Program-made: the position numbers and the translations under genes
The notes under the pieces: generated by a model
Told to the model about the DNA's origin: nothing
What the model saw: only the letters and a program-made list of their open reading frames with translations
The model's database searches: none
Origin: CAG-964 sp902789345
GTDB lineage: Bacteria > Bacillota > Clostridia > Oscillospirales > Acutalibacteraceae
DNA length: 39,019 nucleotides
Reading direction: 5' to 3' (one strand)
Assembly (NCBI GenBank): GCA_052117325.1
Contig: JBQKJJ010000017.1
Part shown: one piece after another, positions 33,228-39,019 of the stretch
How the letters are laid out: each line of letters opens with the position of its first letter
Position numbering within the stretch: the first letter of the stretch is position 1

Positions 33228-33764
33228 ATGAAAAAATTTATTGCTATTTCACTTGTATCGGCACTGACACTTGCGGCATCAGCAACAGTATTTGCGGCAA
33301 ACACCCCACAGAATGTAGAAATCACACCGGAAACCTCAGGTTCGGGAACAATGAATATTGTATACAGTATTGCCCCGACCTATACAGTAACAATTCCTGA
33401 CCGTATAACGCTTGATACTGCAACATCTACTGCTACCCCCGCAGTTAATGAACTGGAAGTTTCAGCATCGAATGTTGTAATTTCAAAGGGCAAACAGGTA
33501 GTTGTCAGGCTGGCAGACACAACCAAAACAAGTGATGGAACATCAAAACCTTTTGCTGTTAAAACTGCCGAAGGTGCAGAAATTACATACACTGTAAAGA
33601 ACGGAGAAACAGATGTAAAAGTCGGCGACACTGTTCTTACTGTAAATCCTGAAACTGTTTCATCAGGTTCAACAACCCTTAAATTTATTGCACCAGACGA
33701 TGTTACCTATGCAGGTACATATTCAGGCACAGTTACTTTCACTGTTTTGTTAGAAAACGTATAA
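33228..33764 (+). CDS. Small secreted beta-domain protein, paralogue 1
   Basis: This 178-residue protein has a signal peptide (AISLVSALTLAASATVFAAN). The domain opens with IAPTYTVTIPDRITLDTA, contains VVISKGKQVVVRLADTTK, AEGAEITYTVKNGETDVKVG and VLTVNPETVSSGSTTLKFIA, and closes with YAGTYSGTVTFTVLL. It is closest to the C-terminal domain of the GLUG protein, with the same block order. AAAGGAG precedes ATG 33228; the upstream extension lacks a site. It lies 30 bases after the GLUG stop. Function unknown; probably a surface subunit. Confidence 0.85.
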   Translation: MKKFIAISLVSALTLAASATVFAANTPQNVEITPETSGSGTMNIVYSIAPTYTVTIPDRITLDTATSTATPAVNELEVSASNVVISKGKQVVVRLADTTKTSDGTSKPFAVKTAEGAEITYTVKNGETDVKVGDTVLTVNPETVSSGSTTLKFIAPDDVTYAGTYSGTVTFTVLLENV

Positions 33765-33828
33765 AACACAATGTTATTTGACACGCACAGCGTGTATGAT
33801 AAAAATATTTTCAGAGGAGTTTTTAACT

Positions 33829-34362
33829 ATGAAAAAATTTATTACTGTGGCACTCATTTCCGCACTTGCACTCTCCGCATCAATAACGGCTTTTGCGGCA
33901 GACCCGACAACAATAACACCCGACACAGACGGCAATCCTGCACCGAATTCTGCTCCGACTACTGTCAATCTGAATATTGCCCCGACTTATACCGTTACAA
34001 TTCCGGCAGATATTACCCTTAACGAAACCAAGAAGTATGACGGAGCCGGTAAATTAACAGCTATTACATATGAGAACGATTTGTTAATAACAGCCGAAGC
34101 TGTCAGACTGGCTGAAAGCAAAAAGATAGAGGTTACAATGGAAAGTGACTTTAATCTTGATACCGCCGCAAGCTCAGAATACAAGTTGCCTTACACTGTT
34201 AAGGTTGACGACAGCACAGAGGATTTAATAAACGGTGGAACGGTAGCCCTGTTTGGAACGAATACAGCCGAGCAGACAAGTATACTTCATTTTTCGGCAA
34301 ATAATCCTGTATATGCAGGTGACTATTCCGACAATGTTACATTCACTATAAAACTTGTCTGA
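33829..34362 (+). CDS. Small secreted beta-domain protein, paralogue 2
   Basis: This 177-residue protein has a signal peptide ending in SITAFAAD, then an acidic Pro/Asp linker and the shared domain (IAPTYTVTIPADITLNETKK, VRLAESKKIEVTMESDFNLD, LHFSANNPVYAGDYSDNVTF). There is no membrane anchor. CAGAGGAG precedes the ATG. It is more like paralogue 3 than paralogue 1. Confidence 0.85.
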   Translation: MKKFITVALISALALSASITAFAADPTTITPDTDGNPAPNSAPTTVNLNIAPTYTVTIPADITLNETKKYDGAGKLTAITYENDLLITAEAVRLAESKKIEVTMESDFNLDTAASSEYKLPYTVKVDDSTEDLINGGTVALFGTNTAEQTSILHFSANNPVYAGDYSDNVTFTIKLV

Positions 34363-34397
34363 ATAAGAAATTATAAGAAATAAATGGAGATTTTAAT

Positions 34398-34901
34398 ATG
34401 AAAAAGATTATTACACTTGCACTCGTTTCAGCACTGGCACTTACAGCATCAATAACAGCTTTCGCAACAGACATCACTCCGGATACACCTGCCCCTAAGG
34501 AAGCAGATACCAATGTTATTTTTGATGTTGCCCCCACTTATACAATTACAATCCCGTCAGAGATTACTCTCGAACAAAAAACCGAAAACGGCGTAACAAC
34601 CTACGAAAAAGTTCTGGAAATAACGGCTGATTCCGTAAAATTACCGAAAACAAAGCAGATTGCGGTAACTATGACCGGTGATTTTAAATTTACGGCTGAT
34701 GATACTGACCAAAGCACAGTTGATTACACTGTTACAGTCGGCAACAGCACAGCAGCTATTGCAAACGGTGACAGGGTTGCAACATTCTCCACGAATACTG
34801 CACAGCAGTCAAGCAAACTTAATTTTAAGGCAAACGAGCCTGAATACGCAGGTAAATATGAAGACACTGTTACATTCAATATTGCTATTGAAAACGCATA
34901 A
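34398..34901 (+). CDS. Small secreted beta-domain protein, paralogue 3
   Basis: This 167-residue protein has a signal peptide (LALVSALALTASITAFATDI) and the same domain (VAPTYTITIPSEITLEQKTE, VKLPKTKQIAVTMTGDFKFT, LNFKANEPEYAGKYEDTVTF). A good site, AATGGAG, precedes the ATG. The four paralogues differ mainly in the linker and the middle of the domain, as expected for subunits with exposed variable faces. Confidence 0.85.
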   Translation: MKKIITLALVSALALTASITAFATDITPDTPAPKEADTNVIFDVAPTYTITIPSEITLEQKTENGVTTYEKVLEITADSVKLPKTKQIAVTMTGDFKFTADDTDQSTVDYTVTVGNSTAAIANGDRVATFSTNTAQQSSKLNFKANEPEYAGKYEDTVTFNIAIENA

Positions 34902-34929
34902 GAATATTTATTAAAAGGAGCTTTTTACT

Positions 34930-35427
34930 ATGAAAAAGGTTATTACACTTACACTCGTTTCAGCACTGGCACTTTCCGTATCGGTAACGGCTTTTGCGGC
35001 ACAAATTAATCAGGATACACCCGAACCGAAAAAAACTGACGCAGTTATTAAAACATCAATCGCACCTACTTATACCGTTACTATTCCTGCCGATGTCACG
35101 GTTGAGTTCAATGCTGAAACAACAACATTCGGACAGATTAAGTTAGATTCGGCACAGATTGAACCGGACAAGTGCATTAAGGTTTCACTCACCACTGACG
35201 GCGAACTCAACAACAAGGTTGATAAAGCAAAGGTTATTCCGTACACCGTTAAAAGCGGCGAAAACTCATTTACATCTGCAAATTATCTTTCAGCAGGCGA
35301 CAGCACCGACCTTACAATCAACATAGCAACAGCCGACTGGAACAAAGCTTACGCAGGTGAATATACGGACACAGTTACCTTTGAAGTATCATACGAAAAT
35401 AAAGCAAATAAGGGGGCAGCAATATGA
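34930..35427 (+). CDS. Small secreted beta-domain protein, paralogue 4
   Basis: This 165-residue protein has a signal peptide (LTLVSALALSVSVTAFAAQI) and the shared domain (IAPTYTVTIPADVTVEFNAE, IEPDKCIKVSLTTDGELNNK, YAGEYTDTVTFEVSYENKA). It carries a single Cys in the middle of the domain. AAAAGGAG lies upstream of the ATG, and the stop codon overlaps the start of the anchored protein gene by 4 bases (ATGA), so the two are coupled. Confidence 0.85.
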   Translation: MKKVITLTLVSALALSVSVTAFAAQINQDTPEPKKTDAVIKTSIAPTYTVTIPADVTVEFNAETTTFGQIKLDSAQIEPDKCIKVSLTTDGELNNKVDKAKVIPYTVKSGENSFTSANYLSAGDSTDLTINIATADWNKAYAGEYTDTVTFEVSYENKANKGAAI

Positions 35428-35987
35428 AAAAAATAGCTGCTATGCTATTGTGTATATGCCTTATTGCAGCCTTTTCTGTAACCGCCTTTGCACAGAATAC
35501 TGACGGCGGAGATAGTCACATTACAACGGTTGTTCCAGATTCCCATAAAATAACGGTAATTTCAGACGGTGTGGAAGTATTCATCGGCGGAACAGCCGCC
35601 AAGGAATTTACCGTTGAACGCTTGTCCGAGCCGACAGCTGTTTTTAAACCCGACAAAAACAGACGGATAGTTCAGGTTCTTTTGGACGACAACGATATAA
35701 CCAACAATATCGAAGGTGATTCCTATACTTTTGAACCTGTTTATAAGGATATGAAATTAACTGTAACAACCGAAAGTTATATGGAAGAATCCACTGCCTC
35801 TGAGCCGGAATCGGAGAGTTCCGAAAGCACTCCGGCTGAAAGCAGCCAAAACAGTCAAGATTCAATTCCACTGCAAACAGGCGAAACTACTAATATAGCA
35901 TTCTGGATTGTTTTAATTATTGTGTCTGCTGTTATATTTACATTAAGCAGACAGAGTTCAAAAAAGAAAACCGATAAACAGCCATAG
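35424..35987 (+). CDS. Secreted protein with sortase-type C-terminal anchor
   Basis: This 187-residue protein has a signal peptide (MLLCICLIAAFSVTAFAQ), a compact extracellular domain (HKITVISDGVEVFIGGTAAK, IVQVLLDDNDITNNIEGDSY), a Ser/Glu-rich stalk (EPESESSESTPAESS) and a C-terminal sorting signal. That signal is IPLQTGE followed by a hydrophobic segment (IAFWIVLIIVSAVIFTL) and a basic end (SRQSSKKK). The LQTG box deviates from LPxTG, but the layout is right. It is the only gene of the locus that would be covalently fixed to the wall, so it may anchor the other subunits. Confidence 0.85.
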   Translation: MKKIAAMLLCICLIAAFSVTAFAQNTDGGDSHITTVVPDSHKITVISDGVEVFIGGTAAKEFTVERLSEPTAVFKPDKNRRIVQVLLDDNDITNNIEGDSYTFEPVYKDMKLTVTTESYMEESTASEPESESSESTPAESSQNSQDSIPLQTGETTNIAFWIVLIIVSAVIFTLSRQSSKKKTDKQP

Positions 35988-36012
35988 AAAAATCTACCCT
36001 TCAAGAAATTTG

Positions 36013-36052
36013 ATATGCACCTCAAAAGTCAGACAATTTTGCAGGTGCATAT
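36013..36052 (+). terminator. Terminator of the surface-protein locus
   Basis: ATATGCACCT pairs with AGGTGCATAT across a 20-base loop, followed by TTTTAT. It lies 26 bases past the anchored protein stop. Confidence 0.75.
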
Positions 36053-36207
36053 TTTTATGTCAAAAAATGAAAGCCGTGAGCATTTTAATGCGGAAAATTG
36101 CGGGATATTTTCTTTTAGGGGATTGCTGTTTCGTTGTTTGACTCGGGAATAAATATTCTTATGCTATTTTTTGAGTAATGGATATTGTGGCTTTGCCCCA
36201 AACCCCA

Positions 36208-36251
36208 CAAGGGCTGCTCGCCCTTGACCTCGGCAGGGGTTGAACCCCTGC
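36208..36251. other. Two adjacent perfect hairpins in non-coding DNA
   Basis: CAAGGGC/GCCCTTG (36208-36226) and GCAGGGGT/ACCCCTGC (36233-36251) lie 6 bases apart in an otherwise AT-rich 400-base stretch before the RepB relic. No T tract follows the first. GC content differs from the flanks. They may belong to the mobile-element or plasmid relic. The rest of the interval from 36053 to 36396 shows no gene. Confidence 0.55.
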
Positions 36252-36396
36252 ACCCGCAATTTTTATACTTAATTTTAAAGAAAATAGTATTGGCTGTTGG
36301 TTTGTTCCACTTTGATGTGATATATTTCCGTATACGCAAAGGGAAAAATAAAGTAAAAATAGCTGTTTGACATCAATATCAAGAGTTCGTGCCAAT

Positions 36397-37521
36397 ATGA
36401 CCATACAAGAATTACGCTTTTTTAGCATATATCTATCGAAAATTAATCCCAGAGATATATCAACAAGAATCGTACACTTTCCTTTGTCAGATTTTCAGAA
36501 AATTATGTAATTTGGAAGACTCAATATAAATCAACTTCAAGCAAGTACTGATAGTCTTTTAAGTAAAGTGGTGAGTGTTCCAAATGAAAAAGGTGGCTAT
36601 ACCAGTTTTCAGCTTTTTAAAGAGTGTACAGTATCGCAAGATGATTTCGGAGAGTGGTATATCGAAATAGATGCACACGATAAGGCTTTACCTTTAATGT
36701 TTGATTTCAAGAAAAATTATTTCACATACGAACTCTGGAATGCTTTACAGCTTAAATCCCCTAATCAAGTGAGAATGTATGAAATTTTAAAACAATATGA
36801 GTATCTTGGTAAGCGTGAAATGAAAGTTACTGAACTTAGAGAACTTTTGGCTATAAATCCAAAGGAATATCCTCGTTGGGAACGATTCAGAACTCGTGTC
36901 CTTGATAGCTGTCAACAAGCTCTTTCTGAAAATACGGATATTACATAAACATACGAACGAGGAAAAACAGGTAACGGCGGAAAATGGCTGACGATAATTT
37001 TCCATATCAGCAAAAACCCTAAATTTGTCGATAAACTTTCTTTAAATGAGCATATCGAACAGCAAGATGTTGAAACAAGCATAGAACTAAAAACAGATGA
37101 AGATTTATTATCCGAAGAATTGATAGAACAACTTTCATCAGCTTGCAAAAACGAATTTACAGCGGAAGAACTGCAAGGACTATATACACAAATATCAGCG
37201 TTTGTGCGTGAGGCAGAGCGAGTGTCATATCTTGCGACAAAATATAGCGAATTAAATTATAGGGCGTCAAAAAAGACAATAAAAAGTCGCTACGGATATA
37301 TTCGCAAGCTGATTGACAATGATTATCAAAAACATTTACAGCAAGATCCCAACAAGACATCAGACAGTTATGGTGCTACATACGACATCGACAAATACGA
37401 GTCACACAGTGTTGTTGACGATATGAATTGGCAAGAAGGATCCAAACCGAAAGAAAGTTATAAAGCGACTTATGATATTGCCGAATTTGAAAAAGAAAAA
37501 GGCGACGAAGAAGAATGGTGA
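36397..37521 (+). pseudogene. Plasmid replication initiator (RepB/Rep_3 type), two in-frame stops
   Basis: One frame runs from ATG 36397 to the stop at 37521 but is cut by TAA at 36508-36510 and TAA at 36946-36948. The pieces read MTIQELRFFSIYLSKINPRD, then LLSKVVSVPNEKGGYTSFQL, YFTYELWNALQLKSPNQVRM, YPRWERFRTRVLDSCQQALS, and, after the second stop, TYERGKTGNGGKWLTIIFHI. Winged-helix initiators of theta plasmids (Rep_3) have this layout. The C-terminal part is acidic with a short repeat (ATYDI twice). It points to an integrated plasmid or plasmid-like element. The true N-terminus may lie slightly upstream. Confidence 0.85.
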
Positions 37522-37527
37522 AAAAAA

Positions 37528-37558
37528 CAGGAGCAAGTCAAAAACTTGTTCCTGTTTT
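37528..37558 (+). terminator. Terminator after the RepB relic
   Basis: CAGGAGCAAGT pairs with ACTTGTTCCTG (11 bp with a G-T pair, 5-base loop) and is followed by TTTTT. Confidence 0.85.
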
Positions 37559-37559
37559 T

Positions 37560-38222
37560 GTATCAAAATTAAGGACAGCAAATTTATATCAAAAACAGGC
37601 CACAAAACAGCAAAAAGGGCTATTTATAATTCATATCAAATTAGACGAAGGATTTACTTCGTGCTTTTTTAAAGGCTTTTGTTTTAATTTTAAGGCACTT
37701 TAAGGCACTTTTTTACAGTTGGTAATGTTTCTATATACCTACAAGTATAAAAATGCCTTAACGGGCATTTCTGACCGTATATAAACGATTCTTGTCATTC
37801 TATCAGCAGAATAGTTGCGGATACTTACACCTATTTTTTCTTTTTTTATAAATAGAAATTTCATCGTTTTTGCTAAATCGTTCGACATTTTTCAGTTCAA
37901 TCAATCTATCTTTCAACTATGTGTTAGAGAAATTTTAGGCTTTTTTCATTGGATAGATAGCCTTGATACTCTACTTGATAACAGGCCTCAAAAAACCGCA
38001 TTAGAATACACCTTTTAGGTTTTATAAGTGAAAGGTTCGATCGTCATAGGTGTACAGTCATTCAATTTATCATTGAGCTTTCAACAAATCTCGGATTTTG
38101 GAGTTTTTCTTGACAGATAGACTTGACTTTTAAAAATGTGTATGTTATTATCAAAATCACAAGGAAAATTTAAGTTTAAGATTTTTGGTGTTTATGGGAG
38201 GAAAGCGTGTGAAGTTTAAAAG
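37560..38222. other. Non-coding, AT-rich accessory DNA
   Basis: No convincing gene was found. A short direct repeat (TTTAAGGCAC twice) lies near 37690, and a weak hairpin AATGCC/GGGCATT lies near 37752. The short frames here have no family features and are probably chance. Confidence 0.6.
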
Positions 38223-38480
38223 GTAACCGTCAAGCCAACCTACGCCTTGTCCGAAATATAAATTTATGCGAAAATATGAATGATAAAAGTTGCAGACGAT
38301 TGTATTCGTTCGTCTACAATTGTATTCGTTCGTCTACAATGAAAAAGATTGGAGAAATTCGCATGAAAAACTGTATCAGAACATTAAGACAGGAACAAAA
38401 CTTAGTCCTGTGGTCAAAGCAGGTTGAAGCATGTAACAGCAGTGGTTTGAGTGTTACGCAGTGGTGCAAAGAGAATAATA
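38223..38480 (+). mobile_element. IS66-family left end and 5' fragment
   Basis: GTAACCGTCAAGCC at 38223 resembles the left terminal repeat of IS66-family elements (GTAA-CG-TC type). It is followed 140 bases later by the start of a TnpA-like gene. A 21-bp tandem repeat (TTGTATTCGTTCGTCTACAA) lies at about 38299-38340. The element breaks off near 38480, where an IS3-family element begins. Confidence 0.6.
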
Positions 38481-38533
38481 TGGTGCTAGTATATAACCAT
38501 AGACACGAAAAGTTGAACAAGCTATACTTATAA
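38363..38533 (+). pseudogene. IS66 TnpA-like gene, truncated
   Basis: The first 40 or so residues (NLVLWSKQVEACNSSGLSVT, then QWCKENN) match the N-terminal block of IS66 accessory TnpA proteins, which are normally about 110 residues. After ENN the reading changes to MVLVYNHRHEKLNKLYL and a stop, with no further likeness. This is the expected sign of an insertion by the IS3-family element that follows. GGAG precedes the ATG. Confidence 0.7.
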
Positions 38534-38550
38534 AAAAGGAGTTCAACACA

Positions 38551-38829
38551 ATGGCTAAAAATCAAAAAACATATACACCAGAGTTTAAGCAACAGATTGT
38601 AGATTTGCATTGCAAAGCTGGCAAAGGTGTAACTGAATTAAGTAACGAATATGGCATTCCCAAAGGCACAGTCTCTACCTGGATCAAAAATCTTGCTCCA
38701 GCAATTACTACAGAAGAAGAAACTATTTCATTGAAAGAATACAAGGCTCTTCAGAAAAAAATGAAAGACCTTGAAATTGAGAATGAAATATTAAAAAAAG
38801 CTACTGCCATATTCGCCAAAAATCAATAG
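38551..38829 (+). CDS. IS3-family transposase OrfA
   Basis: This 92-residue protein has an N-terminal helix-turn-helix (TYTPEFKQQIVDLHCKAGKG, ELSNEYGIPKGTVSTWIKNL) and a C-terminal leucine-zipper-like helix (KALQKKMKDLEIENEILKKA), the normal OrfA layout. AAAAAGGAG lies before the ATG. Near its end, at 38793-38800, the A7G tract is the expected site of the -1 frameshift that joins OrfA to OrfB. The element is probably complete but continues beyond the window. Confidence 0.92.
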   Translation: MAKNQKTYTPEFKQQIVDLHCKAGKGVTELSNEYGIPKGTVSTWIKNLAPAITTEEETISLKEYKALQKKMKDLEIENEILKKATAIFAKNQ

Positions 38830-39019
38830 CTGAATACGTGTCGTTTATTCAAGCTAACATAGACAAATATACTGTAAAGCAGATGTGCTCAGCACTTAAA
38901 TTTCCTAGAAGCACTTATTATGCTGCATTGAATCATGTTCCTTCAAAAAAAGAACAAGAATATAAAAAATTCAGCAATGAAGTATTATCAGTATATAACG
39001 AATTTAAAAAACGTTATGG
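38799..39019 (+). CDS. IS3-family transposase OrfB, partial at window edge
   Basis: In the -1 frame after the A7G slip, the translation reads CHIRQKSIAEYVSFIQANID, then KYTVKQMCSALKFPRSTYYA and EVLSVYNEFKKRYG. This is the N-terminal part of an IS3-family OrfB, before the DDE catalytic domain. The DDE core lies outside the window. The start is set by frameshift rather than its own codon, so the left boundary is approximate. Confidence 0.85.

Noticed and set aside
36115..36428. Short frames before the RepB relic
   Set aside because: They have no ribosome-binding sites, overlap hairpins and one another, and lack recognisable domains.
26492..37521. TAA read as sense in this genome
   Set aside because: Internal TAA codons occur only in two relics, the transposase and RepB genes. 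Many intact host and phage genes end normally at TAA.

Overview
The window reads as a chromosome segment of a low-GC, single-membrane Firmicute, most likely a gut Clostridium-type bacterium. The evidence is Gram-positive Shine-Dalgarno sites, smpB next to ssrA, a SpoIIQ-like LytM protein, a FakA/YloV homologue, YmdB, DUF4358/MBOAT/DHHW genes and a sortase-type anchor. The species cannot be fixed from sequence alone.

Region 1 (36-8358) is a complete-looking integrated filamentous phage (inovirus) in a tRNA-Asn gene. A 46-bp perfect repeat of the tRNA 3' part (66-111 and 8313-8358) bounds about 8.25 kb. Leftward from a regulated divergent promoter lie a 52-aa ORF, a YopX-family gene, a small acidic protein in the position of the ssDNA-binding protein pV, three tiny proteins (one Cys-rich, two membrane), a pVIII-like major coat precursor, a Zot/pI-like morphogenesis ATPase, a pIII-like adsorption protein, a pVI-like membrane protein, a Rep_trans initiator and a tyrosine integrase. 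Rightward lie an XRE repressor and a DUF2726 membrane protein. No secretin is seen, as expected for a host without an outer membrane. Non-coding structure is rich: a 106-nt leader element present twice (96% identical), a 156-bp imperfect inverted repeat, a terminator just after the coat gene, a hairpin cluster before rep, operator palindromes, and two 17-bp repeats beside attR.

Region 2 (8360-26078) is ordinary chromosome. It holds a membrane protein, a SpoIIQ-like M23 protein, a macro-domain protein with a helical tail followed by a small kinase-like protein, a cytidylate-kinase-like protein, an HD-domain protein, an RlmA-type methyltransferase, a second M23 protein, an O-acetylation operon (two DUF4358 lipoproteins, MBOAT, DHHW), an orphan Mac-domain fragment, a FakA-like protein, YmdB, a D-Ala-D-Ala carboxypeptidase, a CDF transporter, smpB and tmRNA. 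Several strong hairpin terminators separate the units.

Region 3 (26079-39019), downstream of tmRNA, is accessory. It has a 20-bp repeat array, a decayed ISAs1-family IS, a TetR regulator and a surface-protein locus. That locus has a membrane-anchored protein, a 1423-aa GLUG-repeat secreted protein, four tandem small secreted paralogues that share the giant protein's C-terminal domain, and a protein with a sortase-like anchor. It is followed by a RepB-type plasmid initiator pseudogene with two in-frame stops, then an IS66-family remnant apparently interrupted by an IS3-family element that runs off the window.

The two most notable systems are the inovirus provirus in a Gram-positive host, with its duplicated RNA leader, and the GLUG/small-paralogue surface locus.
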